Below, in pieces: positions 9,428 through 18,577 of a stretch of 64,000 bases of DNA (positions are counted from its first letter, which is position 1; every line of letters begins with the position of its first letter). The DNA lies in contig NZ_JRKO01000009.1 of assembly GCF_000763885.1 (NCBI RefSeq), forward strand, positions 1 to 64,000, given 5' to 3'. A program made the position numbers and the translations under genes. A model generated the notes under the pieces. The model was not told where the DNA came from and made no database searches. It was given only the letters and a program-made list of their open reading frames with translations. Origin of the DNA: Paracoccus versutus. GTDB lineage: Bacteria > Pseudomonadota > Alphaproteobacteria > Rhodobacterales > Rhodobacteraceae.

Positions 9428-10737
9428 TCCGCGCCCTTGCCACCCTTGTCTTCGTCGCCCTGGCCAGCCTGCCTGCGCGCGCCATCGAGATCCAGGAGAT
9501 CACCTCGCCCGGCGGCATCAAGGCCTGGCTGGTCGAGGATCACTCGATCCCCTTCACCGCGCTGTCGTTGATGTTTCGGGGCGGCGCCAGCCTGGACGCG
9601 CCGGGCAAGCGCGGCCAGATGAGCCTGATGACCGCCCTGCTGGAGGAGGGCGCGGGCGAGATGGACTCGGTGCAATATGCCGAGGCGGTCGAGGGGCTGG
9701 GCGCGCAGAACCGCTTCGATGTCGGCGACGATGCGCTGACCGTCAACGCCCGCATGCTGACCGAGAACCGCGACCAGGCGGCCGAATTGCTGCGCCAGGC
9801 GCTGGCCGAGCCGCGCTTCGACCCCGATGCGGTCGAGCGGGTGCGGGCGCAGTTGCAGGCGGTCATCCGATCCGAGGCGACCAGCCCGAACGCCATCGCC
9901 AGCAAGGAACTGGCGCGGCTGGCCTGGGGCGAGCATCCCTATGCCACCTCGATCAACGGCACGCGCGAATCCGTGGCCGCGCTGACCCGCGACGACCTGG
10001 TCGCGGCCAAGGACCGCATCCTGGCCCGCGACCGCGTGGTGGTGGCCGCGGCCGGCGACATCACCGCCGAGGAACTGGGCCAGCTGATCGACGCCGTGCT
10101 GGGCGGGCTGCCCGAACAGGGCTCGGCCCCGCTGCCGGACAGGGCCCGGCTGCAACTGACCGGCGGGGTGACGGTGATCGACTGGGACAGCCCGCAGACC
10201 GTGGTCAGCTTTGCCCAGCCCGGCCTGCCCATGTCCGACCGGGATTACTTCGCCGCCTTCGTCGCCGATCACATCCTGGGCGGCGGCGGCTTTTCCTCGC
10301 GCCTGATGGACGAGATCCGCGAAAAGCGCGGGCTGACCTATGGCGTCAGCACCGGCCTTGCCAACGGCGTCTATGGCGAGACCTGGCAGGGCGGCATGGC
10401 CAGCGCGAACGACAAGGTGGCCGAGGCGGTCGGCCTGATCCGCCAGGAATGGGACCGTTTCGCCAAGGGCGGCGTCACGGAAAAGGAACTGGCCGATGCC
10501 AAGACCTACCTGACCGGCGAATATGCGCTGCGCTTCGACGGCAACGGCAAGATCGCCGGCATCCTGGCCGGGATGCAGCTGATCGGCCTGCCGGCGGATT
10601 ACGTCAACACCCGCAACGGCAAGATCGAGGCGGTGACGGCCGCGGACGTGCAGCGCGTGGCGCAGCGCCTGCTGCATTCCGACCAGATCCGCTTCGTGCT
10701 GGTCGGCCGGCCGAAAGGCATCGACGCGACCAACTGA
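9424..10737 (+). CDS. M16 family protein lacking the zinc-binding motif (partner subunit)
   Basis: A 437-residue secreted M16 homologue with signal peptide [20 protein letters not shown]. At the place where the catalytic HxxEH should be, the sequence reads [17 protein letters not shown], so both zinc histidines are absent and the protein cannot be a zinc peptidase by the usual mechanism. The C-terminal half keeps the glycine-rich loop ([20 protein letters not shown]) and [10 protein letters not shown], typical of M16 alpha-type subunits. The start codon overlaps the stop of the catalytic gene (ATGA), so equal synthesis of the two subunits is likely. Its probable job is to form the substrate chamber with the upstream product. 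Confidence 0.92.
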   Translation: MIRALATLVFVALASLPARAIEIQEITSPGGIKAWLVEDHSIPFTALSLMFRGGASLDAPGKRGQMSLMTALLEEGAGEMDSVQYAEAVEGLGAQNRFDVGDDALTVNARMLTENRDQAAELLRQALAEPRFDPDAVERVRAQLQAVIRSEATSPNAIASKELARLAWGEHPYATSINGTRESVAALTRDDLVAAKDRILARDRVVVAAAGDITAEELGQLIDAVLGGLPEQGSAPLPDRARLQLTGGVTVIDWDSPQTVVSFAQPGLPMSDRDYFAAFVADHILGGGGFSSRLMDEIREKRGLTYGVSTGLANGVYGETWQGGMASANDKVAEAVGLIRQEWDRFAKGGVTEKELADAKTYLTGEYALRFDGNGKIAGILAGMQLIGLPADYVNTRNGKIEAVTAADVQRVAQRLLHSDQIRFVLVGRPKGIDATN

Positions 10738-10780
10738 CGAATCCTTTCCCGCCGCGCCGGGAAATGCTAGATCTGGGGGC

Positions 10781-12598
10781 ATGAACACCCATGCCCCCAA
10801 GATGCGTCCCGTCATCCGGCAATTGGACGAGGCCGCGGCCAACCGCATCGCCGCCGGCGAGGTGGTCGAACGCCCGGCCTCGGCCGTCAAGGAACTGGTC
10901 GAGAACGCGCTCGATGCCGGCGCGACTCGGGTGGACGTGGCCATCGCCAAGGGCGGCAAGGCGCTGATCCGCGTCAGCGACGACGGCTGCGGCATGACGG
11001 CCGAGGATCTGCCGCTGGCGCTGGCCCGGCACGCGACCAGCAAGATCGACGGCAGCGACCTTCTGGACATCCGCAGCTTCGGCTTTCGCGGCGAGGCGCT
11101 GCCCAGCCTCGGCGCCGTGGGCCGGCTGTCGATCACCAGCCGCGCCGCCGGCCATGACGGCGCGCAGATCGCCGTCACCGGCGGGCGCATCGGCCCGGTC
11201 AAGCCGGCGGCGGGCAATCGCGGCACGGTGGTCGAGCTGCGCGACCTGTTCTTTGCCACGCCGGCGCGGCTGAAATTCCTGCGCACGGACCGGGCCGAGA
11301 CCCAGGCCGTGGCCGAGGCGATCCGCCGCCTGGCCATGGCCGAGCCCTATGTCGGCTTCACGCTGACCGACGAGGACGAGGGCCGGGTGCTGTTTCGCGC
11401 CGATGCCGAGCAGGGCGAGCTGTTCGGCGCCTTGCAGACCCGGCTGGCCCGCGTCATGGGCCGCGACTTCATCGACAATGCCCTTGCCATCGACGCGACG
11501 CGGGACGGCATCACCCTGACCGGCTTTGCCGCCCTGCCGACCTATTCGCGCGGCGCGGCGGTGGCGCAGCATCTTTACGTCAACGGCCGCCCGGTGCGCG
11601 ACAAGCTGCTGACCGGGGCGCTGCGGGCGGGCTATATGGACGTGCTGGCCTCGGGCCGGTATCCGGCGGCGGTGCTGTTTCTGACCTGCGATCCGCACCA
11701 GGTCGACGTGAACGTGCATCCCGCCAAGGCCGAGGTCCGCTTCCGCGAACCGGGCATCGCCCGCGGGCTGGTGGTCAGCGCGCTGCGCCATGCGCTGGCG
11801 GGGGCGGGGCATCGCGCCTCGTCCACCGTGGCCGCAGCGGCGCTGGGGGTGGCGCGGCCCGAGCCGGAACAGCCGCGCCGCTATCAGGCCAGCTACGCGC
11901 CCGCCCGCCCCTCGGGCCCGGCCATCGCCGCCAGCCTGGCCTTTCAGGCGCCGGGCTTTGCCGAGGCGCCGACCGCGCGGGTCGAGCCCGAACCCGAAGC
12001 CCAGCCCGAGCCTGCGGCCGAGGCGCCGCTGGGCGCCGCCCGCGCGCAGCTGCACGAGAACTGGATCGTCGCCCAGACCGCCGACGGCATCGTCATCGTC
12101 GACCAGCATGCCGCGCATGAACGCCTGGTCTATGAGCGGCTGAAGGCGCAGCTTGATGCCAGCGGCATCGCCAGCCAGGCCCTGCTGATCCCCGAGATCG
12201 TCGAGCTGTCCGAAGCCGACGCCCAAAGCATCCTTGCCATCGCCGATGAGCTGGCCGCGCTGGGACTGGTGATCGAGCCCTTCGGCGGCGGCGCCATCGC
12301 GGCGCGCGAGGTGCCGGCGCTGATCCAGCGCCTGGACGCCCGGCGGCTGATCCGCGACATCCTGGACGACCTGGCCGACCAGGGCACGTCCGAGCGGCTG
12401 CGGGCGCGGGTCGATGCGGTGCTGTCCTCGATGGCCTGCCACGGCTCGGTCCGCTCGGGCCGGCGCATGTCGGCGGACGAGATGAACGCGCTTTTGCGCG
12501 AGATGGAGCGGGTGCCGAAATCCGGCCAGTGCAACCACGGCCGCCCGACCTGGATCGAGCTGAAGCTGTCGGACATCGAGCGGCTTTTCGGCCGCTGA
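10781..12598 (+). CDS. mutL: DNA mismatch repair protein MutL (endonuclease type)
   Basis: Links mismatch recognition by MutS to strand nicking and excision. It is 605 residues. The GHKL ATPase domain shows [30 protein letters not shown] and [13 protein letters not shown] (residues about 35–110). A Pro/Glu-rich linker runs to about residue 415. The C-terminal domain holds the endonuclease motif [12 protein letters not shown] starting at D441, plus [13 protein letters not shown] and CNHGRPTW. This is the MutL class found in bacteria without MutH. The ATG follows a GGGGG run. It is 43 bases after the M16 pair and could share its transcript. Confidence 0.96.
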   Translation: MNTHAPKMRPVIRQLDEAAANRIAAGEVVERPASAVKELVENALDAGATRVDVAIAKGGKALIRVSDDGCGMTAEDLPLALARHATSKIDGSDLLDIRSFGFRGEALPSLGAVGRLSITSRAAGHDGAQIAVTGGRIGPVKPAAGNRGTVVELRDLFFATPARLKFLRTDRAETQAVAEAIRRLAMAEPYVGFTLTDEDEGRVLFRADAEQGELFGALQTRLARVMGRDFIDNALAIDATRDGITLTGFAALPTYSRGAAVAQHLYVNGRPVRDKLLTGALRAGYMDVLASGRYPAAVLFLTCDPHQVDVNVHPAKAEVRFREPGIARGLVVSALRHALAGAGHRASSTVAAAALGVARPEPEQPRRYQASYAPARPSGPAIAASLAFQAPGFAEAPTARVEPEPEAQPEPAAEAPLGAARAQLHENWIVAQTADGIVIVDQHAAHERLVYERLKAQLDASGIASQALLIPEIVELSEADAQSILAIADELAALGLVIEPFGGGAIAAREVPALIQRLDARRLIRDILDDLADQGTSERLRARVDAVLSSMACHGSVRSGRRMSADEMNALLREMERVPKSGQCNHGRPTWIELKLSDIERLFGR

Positions 12599-12830
12599 GC
12601 GATCCCGCCTGGCCGCGACCCGATGACGCAGGCGCGGCCGATGCCCGGCACCTTGGCCCGCCCCCCTGCCCCCGCTTGCAGCCGGGCCGGGCTTTTGCCC
12701 GCGCCTGCCGTCCCGCGCGGACCGCTCGGGGGCCATGGCCGGCGCGCGGTCCATCATCGCGCCCGCTTCGATCCCGATTGACCCCGGCGCCGGTCGGGGC
12801 GACAAATGGACAGATCCCGGAGGTGCCGCC

Positions 12831-13202
12831 ATGCTGGAAATCAGTCCCGAAAAGATCGCCCATGTCATCATCCGCGCCCGCGAATACGAAAGCGGCGTGA
12901 ACCCCTGGGCGCATAGCGGGCATCGCAAGGGCCATGGCACCCAGACCGAACTGGCCGAGTTCATCGCCAGCCTGAACGAGGACGAGCAGGCCAGCCTGGT
13001 CGCGGTGATGTGGATCGGCCGCGACACCTTCGGCCCCGAGGATCTGGACGAGGCGATCGAGACCGCCAAGGCCGAGCGCAGCACCCCCACCCAGGATTAC
13101 CTGATGGGCGAGCCGCAGCTGGCCGATTACCTGGAAGCGGGGATGGAGGCGCTTGGCATCTCGCCCGAGGATGCCGAGGACGCGTTGCAGCGCCCGGTCT
13201 AG
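12831..13202 (+). CDS. DUF3775 domain protein of unknown function
   Basis: A small acidic cytoplasmic protein of 123 residues with the DUF3775 pattern: MLEISPEKIAHVIIRAREY at the N-terminus, a central FIASLNEDEQASLVAVMWIG and a C-terminal half with TPTQDYLMGEPQLADYLEAG. No enzymatic motif, signal peptide or membrane segment is visible. The ATG at 12831 has an ideal CGGAGG seven bases upstream, which decides it against longer in-frame starts. The 232 bases between mutL and this gene contain nothing I recognise. It stands alone, so context gives no hint of function. Confidence 0.82.
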   Translation: MLEISPEKIAHVIIRAREYESGVNPWAHSGHRKGHGTQTELAEFIASLNEDEQASLVAVMWIGRDTFGPEDLDEAIETAKAERSTPTQDYLMGEPQLADYLEAGMEALGISPEDAEDALQRPV

Positions 13203-13402
13203 GGTCCAGATCGTCGACAATCCTGTTCGGAAGCCGAGAGCCTGCGGAGGCAAGTGCAGGTTCCCGGTTCTCAGCCGATTGTGGCTGCCGTCTTGGTGGC
13301 GATCCCAGGCTTTTGGTCCAGCGTCGTGATCGGGACCGGCAATCGGCACCTTGCCCTACAGTGCGGCGACCGGGCCTTCTCCAGCGAAGGCGCACCCGGC
13401 CC

Positions 13403-14590
13403 TCAGCCGCGCGCCAGCCGGATCAGTTCGCCCCCATCGGTCAGGATCAGCAGCGCCCCGTCCGGCGCCAGCTCGATGTCGCGCACGCGGCCGATGCCCT
13501 CCAGCAGGCGCTGCTCTCCGCTCACGCGGTCGCCCTCGATGCGCAGCCGCACCACCGCCCCGGCCTGCAGGCCGCCGATCAGCGCATCGCCTTCCAGTTC
13601 CGGGAACATGGCGCCGCGATAGAACACCATCCCGCTGGGCGCGATCACCGGATCCCAGTAATAGACCGGCTGCTCCATCCCCTCGCGCTGGGTGATGCCC
13701 TGGCCGATGGGGCCGCCGCTGTAGTCCTGGCCATAGGTGATGACCGGCCAGCCATAGTTGCGCCCGGCCTGCGGCAGGTTGAGTTCGTCGCCGCCCTGCG
13801 GGCCATGCTCGACCGTCCAGAGCCGGCCCTGTGCGTCCAGCGCCGCCGCCTGGATGTTGCGATGGCCCCAGGACCAGATCTCGGGCCGGGCCTGCCCCTC
13901 GGTGAAGGGATTGCCGGGCGCGGCGGCGCCGGTGGCGGGGTCGATGCGCAGCACCTTGCCCAGATGCGTGCCGAGGTCCTGCGCCAGTTGCCGCGGCTCG
14001 GGGCGCGAGCGCTCGCCGGTGGTGACGAACAGCTGCCCCTGCCGGTCGAAGACCAGGCGCGAGCCGAAATGCAGGGTCGAGGCCCAGGCCGGCTCCTGCC
14101 GGAAGATCACCCGCATCTCTTCCAGCGCGGTGCCGTCGGCCGACAGCCGCCCGGTGCCGACCACGGTGGCGTTGCGGCCATTGCCGCGCGGCTCGGAAAA
14201 GCTGAACCAGACCTGCCGCGTGCTGCCGAAATCCGGCGCCACCGCCACGTCCAGAAGCCCGCCTTGGCCGCGGGCATCGACCTCGGGCATGCCCTGGATG
14301 GGCTGGGACAGCTGGCCGTCGCGGTAAAGCCGCAGCGTGCCGGTGCGTTCGGTGATCAGCAAGCCGCCACCGGGCAAAAGCGCCATGCCCCAGGGATCGC
14401 TGAGCCCCCGGATCAGCGGAATCCGGCTGATCGGGATCTGCTCGCGGATCTCGGGGGCGCGGGTCTGGCCGGGAAAGGCCGGGCTCTGCCCGCTGGCGTT
14501 CGGGGGACGGTCGTTCAACTCGGCCAGCGCCGGCGGGGCGGCAAGGCACAGGACAAGGCTGGCGGCAATGGCGGCGGGTCGCGTCATCAT
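13403..14590 (-). CDS. Periplasmic PQQ-dependent sugar dehydrogenase family protein (Asd/YliI-like)
   Basis: A 395-residue secreted six-bladed beta-propeller of the glucose/sorbosone dehydrogenase family. A signal peptide (residues 1 to about 24, ending PPALA) precedes repeated blade motifs: GLSDPWGMALLPGGGLLITE, GQGGLLDVAVAPDF, LQIDPATG-like RIDPATGAAAPGNPF, IWSWGHRNIQ, HGPQGGDELN and NYGWPVITYG. The His in GHRN and the acidic HGPQGGDE stretch are characteristic of the YliI/Asd subgroup, which oxidises aldose sugars using PQQ. Two adjacent ATGs (14590, 14587) are possible starts. It is a single gene, with the saccharopine-dehydrogenase-like gene upstream. PQQ biosynthesis genes are not in the window. 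Confidence 0.9.
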   Translation of the reverse strand: MMTRPAAIAASLVLCLAAPPALAELNDRPPNASGQSPAFPGQTRAPEIREQIPISRIPLIRGLSDPWGMALLPGGGLLITERTGTLRLYRDGQLSQPIQGMPEVDARGQGGLLDVAVAPDFGSTRQVWFSFSEPRGNGRNATVVGTGRLSADGTALEEMRVIFRQEPAWASTLHFGSRLVFDRQGQLFVTTGERSRPEPRQLAQDLGTHLGKVLRIDPATGAAAPGNPFTEGQARPEIWSWGHRNIQAAALDAQGRLWTVEHGPQGGDELNLPQAGRNYGWPVITYGQDYSGGPIGQGITQREGMEQPVYYWDPVIAPSGMVFYRGAMFPELEGDALIGGLQAGAVVRLRIEGDRVSGEQRLLEGIGRVRDIELAPDGALLILTDGGELIRLARG

Positions 14591-14657
14591 GGTCGCATCC
14601 GTCTGACTGGGGTTCGCGGCCCAACGTCCCGGCCGCCGCTTGCGTTCCCGGCCGGCG

Positions 14658-15713
14658 TCAAGACGCGGCCAGATGGTCCCGAAACAGCGCCCCCGCCCTG
14701 CCCCAGGCCCCCTCGTCGATGCGGTCCAGGCGCTTCAGCACCGGCAGCAGCTGCGCGGCATAATCCAGCGCGCTTTCGCGCGGCAAGAGCGAGGGCAGGT
14801 TGTCGATCGCCATCACGTCCAACGGCGGGCGCTCGGCCAGGCGGATCGCCGGCCGGTCCCAGTCGGTCGCGCGGTCATAGACCTTGACCGGGTTGAAATC
14901 GCTGGAGGGATCGCAGGCAACATCGCCGATCACCGTCAGCGCCCGGCCGGGCCCGACCGCCTCGGACGGCACCAGAACCGGGGTCTGCGGCCCGGCCAGG
15001 ATGCAGTTGACGAACAGCTCATGCGCCAGGATCTCGGGGAAGGGGCCGCCGCCGGCCGTCTCGGCCATGTCCCATTTCGTGACCCGCACCCCCATGCGGG
15101 CCAGCAGGTCCGAGGCGCCGCTGCCCACCCGCCCCAGCGCGCCGACGACGATGGCATGCGGCCGCGGCGCGCCGGTCGCGTCCAGCTCGGCACGCAGCTC
15201 GTCCTGCATCGCCTCTTGCGAGGGCCAGGCGGCGACCGGCCCGCAGAGGCTGCCGCGCCGCTGCGCCGCCCAGGCCTTCAGCGAGACGGCGGCCCCGGCA
15301 AAACCGGCCCAATAGCCGAAGGCCGCCAGCCGCCGGCCGTTCTCGTCGGTCAGGTATTCCAGGTCATACAGCACGCCGCCGCCGTCGCGAAACCGGCGCA
15401 GCAGCGCCAGCCCGGCCGGCTGGCCCTTGTAGGCATGACCGAACATGATGTGGCGATGCGCCAGGGGCGTGCCATCCTCGGGCAGTTCCTTGAGGCCGAA
15501 GACGATGGCCTCGGCCGGGGCGCCGGGCCAGGAAGCCGCGGGCGCGATTTCGGCCCCGGCCGCGGCGTAACCGGCGATGGGCAGGATGCGATGCGGGCTT
15601 TCCTCGACCGTGACGCGGAAGCCCTGCGCAATCAACTCGCCCACGCCGGCGGGGGTGATGCCGACCCGCTGTTCATTGGCGCGGCTTTCCGCGCGGACCC
15701 AAAGATGAACCAT
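14658..15713 (-). CDS. Saccharopine dehydrogenase-like protein (LYS1 / alanine dehydrogenase fold)
   Basis: A 351-residue NAD-dependent dehydrogenase of the AlaDH/LYS1 type. It starts MVHLWVRAESRANEQRVGIT, where RxExxxxExRxxxxP-type residues bind substrate. A central GHAYKGQPAGLALLRRF and GFAGAAVSLKAW are followed by the Rossmann nucleotide-binding motif VVGALGRVGSGASDLLARMG (about residue 200) and C-terminal VIGDVACDPSSDFNP. LYS1 enzymes interconvert saccharopine with lysine plus 2-oxoglutarate. Whether lysine is the true substrate here is uncertain. It is the last gene of a minus-strand group with the NlpC/P60 and aminopeptidase genes, 23 bases downstream of the former. Confidence 0.85.
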   Translation of the reverse strand: MVHLWVRAESRANEQRVGITPAGVGELIAQGFRVTVEESPHRILPIAGYAAAGAEIAPAASWPGAPAEAIVFGLKELPEDGTPLAHRHIMFGHAYKGQPAGLALLRRFRDGGGVLYDLEYLTDENGRRLAAFGYWAGFAGAAVSLKAWAAQRRGSLCGPVAAWPSQEAMQDELRAELDATGAPRPHAIVVGALGRVGSGASDLLARMGVRVTKWDMAETAGGGPFPEILAHELFVNCILAGPQTPVLVPSEAVGPGRALTVIGDVACDPSSDFNPVKVYDRATDWDRPAIRLAERPPLDVMAIDNLPSLLPRESALDYAAQLLPVLKRLDRIDEGAWGRAGALFRDHLAAS

Positions 15714-15736
15714 GCGCGCCTCCTTTGCGGCCAAGG

Positions 15737-16588
15737 CTAGGGGAACGGCGCCTGCACGGCAAGCGAGGGCCGTCTTGCGCCGCGAAACGGTCCCTGCCCG
15801 GCCGCGTCGATGCGCGCGATGGCCTGGGCGATGGGCTCGACGATCACCGCCATGGCCAAGGCGGTGGCATGGATCATGCGCTCGCCGTCCAGCGCCAGGG
15901 CGACATGGCCGGGCCAGAACAGCAGGTCGTTGCGGCGGATCGGGCCGTCCGCCGGGGGAAAGGCCGCCTCTTGCAGGTCGCTGTCGCCGGGACAGGGCAC
16001 GGCGCAGGCCGCCAGCGCGGCCTGCGCCAGGCCCGAGCAGTCGATGCCGCAGCGGCTGTTGCCGCCCCACAGATAGGGCGTGCCCAGGAAACGCCCGGCC
16101 ACCGCGACGGGATCGCGCTCGGCCCGGTCCGAGATATGCTGCGCCGGCACCCAGCCGCCCTGCGCCAGCCGGGCGAAACCGTCCCGCATGGCGATGACCG
16201 ACAGCCGCGCACCCAGCGACAGCCGCATCGACTCGGGGGTCTTCATGTCCGGCTCGGCATAGACATGGGTGGCCGGGGCAGTGACGCGATGGGTGACGGC
16301 CGGCATCTGCCGGCTCAGCCCCTCGGCCCGGACCCAGCCGCAATAGCCGTCCGCAGCCGCCTGCACGAAGGCCCAGCCCCCGGCCTGCTCCAGCTGCACC
16401 AGGTCGGCGCCGAAGTTCAGCTGGCGGTCGCGGGCGCCGCCGGGCGCGCGGCACAGATCGGCCAGCGGCGCGGCCAGCCGCATCGGCTGGCCGGGCGTAT
16501 AGGCCGGACGCTCCAGGATGCCGCGCAGGGATTCCAGCGCCACCCGCTCGGTCGCCGGGGTCAGCCGGCGGTCGGCGGGCGCGGTCAT
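15737..16588 (-). CDS. NlpC/P60 cysteine peptidase with bacterial SH3 domains (YkfC-like)
   Basis: A 283-residue predicted cell-wall peptide hydrolase. Two SH3-like segments (about residues 30–95 and 100–155) precede the NlpC/P60 domain, which opens with GRFLGTPYLWGGNS. The catalytic residues visible are C184 in GIDCSGL, H228 in WPGHVAL and H240 in MIHA. This layout matches gamma-D-glutamyl-diaminopimelate endopeptidases such as YkfC. No signal peptide is seen, which fits a role in recycling cytoplasmic muropeptides. The start codon overlaps the stop of the leucyl aminopeptidase gene (ATGA), so the two are coupled. Confidence 0.9.
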   Translation of the reverse strand: MTAPADRRLTPATERVALESLRGILERPAYTPGQPMRLAAPLADLCRAPGGARDRQLNFGADLVQLEQAGGWAFVQAAADGYCGWVRAEGLSRQMPAVTHRVTAPATHVYAEPDMKTPESMRLSLGARLSVIAMRDGFARLAQGGWVPAQHISDRAERDPVAVAGRFLGTPYLWGGNSRCGIDCSGLAQAALAACAVPCPGDSDLQEAAFPPADGPIRRNDLLFWPGHVALALDGERMIHATALAMAVIVEPIAQAIARIDAAGQGPFRGARRPSLAVQAPFP

Positions 16589-17988
16589 CGCAGGATTTCC
16601 GGCAGGGCGTGCAGGATGGCGCGCATGGCCTGGCCCGCGCCGCCCTTGGGCCGGCCGGGCGCGGCACTGGGCTGCCAGCCATAGATGTCGAAATGCGCAT
16701 AGGCCCGCGCCTGGCCGGCAAAGCGGCGCAGGAACAGCGCCGCGGTGATCGCCCCGGCAAACCCGCCCGAGGGCGCGTTGTCCAGATCGGCGATGGCCGG
16801 CTCGATCATCGCCTCATAGGGTTCCCAGAAGGGCAGGCGCCAGACCGGGTCGCCATGGGCCCGGCCGGCGCCCTGGATCGCGGCCGCCAGCGCGTCGTCG
16901 TCGCAGAAGAAGGGCGGCAGTTCGGGGCCAAGCGCGACGCGGGCGGCGCCGGTCAGCGTCGCCATCGACACCAGCAGCTCCGGCGCCTCCTCCGCCGCCA
17001 GGGCCAGCGCATCGGCCAGCACCAGCCGGCCCTCGGCATCGGTATTGTTGACCTCGACCGTCAGGCCCTTGCGGCTGGTCAGGATGTCGCCGGGACGGAA
17101 GGCATTGGCGGAAATGGCGTTTTCCACCGCCGGGATCAGGATGCGCAGCCGCATGTCGCGATGCAGGCCCAGCCGGGCCAGGGTCTCGGCCAGGCCCAGC
17201 ACATTGGCCGCGCCCCCCATGTCCTTCTTCATCAGCGCCATCGAGGCGGCCGGCTTGATGTCCAGCCCGCCGGTGTCGAAACAGACCCCCTTGCCGACCA
17301 GCGTCAGCCGCGGCCCCTCGCCCGGAAAGCGGATGTCGATCAGCCGGGGCGCTTGTGCCCCAGCCCGGCCGACGGCGTGGATCATCGGGAAGTTGCGGGC
17401 GATGAGGTCGTCGCCGCAGACCACCTCGATCCCGGCGCCATGCCGCCCGGCCAGGTCGCGCGCGGCCTGCTCCAGCTCGCCCGGACCCATGTCCGAGGCG
17501 GGGGTGTTGATCAGGTCGCGCGCCAGGTATTCGCCCGCGGCCATGGCGATCAGCCGGTCGCGGTCCAGCCCCTCGGGGCAGACAAGCCGGGCGCCCGGCG
17601 CCTCGACCCGCTTGTAGCGGTCAAAGCGATACTGCGCGAAAAGCCAGCCCAGGGCGCCCAGGGCCAGATCGAACCCCTGCGGCCGATTCGCCAGGCGCCA
17701 GTTGCCGGCCGGCAGCGCCTCGGCCGCCCGCGCCAGCGCGAAGCGGTCCCGCGCCGGGCGATCCGTGGGCTGGGGACCGAGGCCGAACAGCGCGCCGCCA
17801 AGCCCGCCATCCGGCAAGGGAAGCAGGCAGACCTGCCCCGCCTTGGCCGCAAAGCCTTGCGCCCGGGCCCAATTCGCGGCCAGGGAGTCGATGTCGGAGG
17901 GCAGGTCGGGCCCTGCCTCGTCCGGCCGGACCAGCCAGAGCGGAAGCGAAGGGGCATCGGAATCGGCAAACTGGGGTATCATCGGCAT
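16585..17988 (-). CDS. Leucyl aminopeptidase family protein (peptidase M17)
   Basis: A 467-residue dinuclear-metal aminopeptidase that removes N-terminal amino acids from peptides. The C-terminal catalytic domain carries LVGKGVCFDTGGLDIKPA with metal and active-site residues, MALMKKDMGGAANVLG, and the M17 signature NTDAEGRLVLADAL. The N-terminal domain is divergent, as in many alphaproteobacterial M17 members. The ATG at 17988 (MPMIPQFA) is chosen because GAAGG lies just upstream; a longer frame to 18042 has no good site. It is coupled by ATGA overlap to the NlpC/P60 gene. Together they could degrade peptides released from the cell wall. Confidence 0.93.
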   Translation of the reverse strand: MPMIPQFADSDAPSLPLWLVRPDEAGPDLPSDIDSLAANWARAQGFAAKAGQVCLLPLPDGGLGGALFGLGPQPTDRPARDRFALARAAEALPAGNWRLANRPQGFDLALGALGWLFAQYRFDRYKRVEAPGARLVCPEGLDRDRLIAMAAGEYLARDLINTPASDMGPGELEQAARDLAGRHGAGIEVVCGDDLIARNFPMIHAVGRAGAQAPRLIDIRFPGEGPRLTLVGKGVCFDTGGLDIKPAASMALMKKDMGGAANVLGLAETLARLGLHRDMRLRILIPAVENAISANAFRPGDILTSRKGLTVEVNNTDAEGRLVLADALALAAEEAPELLVSMATLTGAARVALGPELPPFFCDDDALAAAIQGAGRAHGDPVWRLPFWEPYEAMIEPAIADLDNAPSGGFAGAITAALFLRRFAGQARAYAHFDIYGWQPSAAPGRPKGGAGQAMRAILHALPEILR

Positions 17989-18054
17989 GGTCGTGACCTT
18001 CTGTCCTTTGCGGCACCCTAGCGCCCAGGCCAAGGGCTGCAAGGGCGCGTTCGT

Positions 18055-18444
18055 TCAAGAGGTTTCCGGCGGATCCCACAGCTCGGTCAGCGACCGGTTG
18101 CCGATCCGTTCAAGCCTGCAGGTCGTGGCGGCCAGCGCCGGTTCGTCCTGGCGTTCCGCGCAAGCGCCGACATCGATGGCGACCCCCGCCAGAGTGACGA
18201 GCCCCACCTGCCAGGCCAGCCGCGAAAGCTGGTCGGCATTGGCAACGACGGCCCCCAGGTCGCCCCGCCGCGAAGCGGCCACCGTGCGGCCCAGCGCCAG
18301 CGCAAGCTGTTCCAGTGCCGCGCCGATGATCTGGCCGGCCGCGGGCTCGCCCAGTTCACGAACGATCTGTTCAAGCCTTTGCACGTCGATCCGAACCGTC
18401 TCGTCCATGCTCAGAACTGCAATCTTCGTCATTCCCGCTCCCAT
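18055..18444 (-). CDS. Small helical protein of unknown function (Hpt-like pattern)
   Basis: A 129-residue protein with no family I can name firmly. It is rich in Ala/Leu and predicted mostly helical, with VQRLEQIVRELGEPAAGQII, then a conserved-looking core ADQLSRLAWQVGLVTLAGVA and C-terminal RLERIGNRSLTELWD. The core loosely resembles histidine-phosphotransfer bundles, but the phosphoacceptor histidine is not at the expected place, so no signalling role is claimed. The ATG at 18444 has AGGAAG eight bases before it; ATGs at 18432 and 18483 are alternatives. It is 66 bases upstream of the leucyl aminopeptidase gene, same strand, and divergent from the carbonic anhydrase gene. Confidence 0.72.
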   Translation of the reverse strand: MGAGMTKIAVLSMDETVRIDVQRLEQIVRELGEPAAGQIIGAALEQLALALGRTVAASRRGDLGAVVANADQLSRLAWQVGLVTLAGVAIDVGACAERQDEPALAATTCRLERIGNRSLTELWDPPETS

Positions 18445-18577
18445 ATGGGCTTCCTGTCGCGCTGAGGCGCAAGCTGCCATCAATCCATCAAGAAAAGGTT
18501 ATGAGGCGCGCGCTAAACCACTCGAACTTTATCGGTCCAGCCGCTATCACTCGTGCGATCGGTAGATGAGGATAGGA

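Noticed and set aside
12599-12830. Possible small gene between mutL and the DUF3775 gene
   Set aside because: Open frames exist but lack a start with a good ribosome-binding site and look like GC-driven noise; nothing is seen in these 232 bases.
13203-13402. Possible gene remnant between the DUF3775 and sugar dehydrogenase genes
   Set aside because: About 200 bases without a convincing ribosome-binding site, start or domain; translations in all frames resemble nothing known.
18445-18577. CRISPR, tRNA, IS or attachment-site signals across the window
   Set aside because: No spaced direct repeats, no cloverleaf with a conserved TψC arm, no transposase and no flanking duplications were found at any gene boundary examined, including this one.
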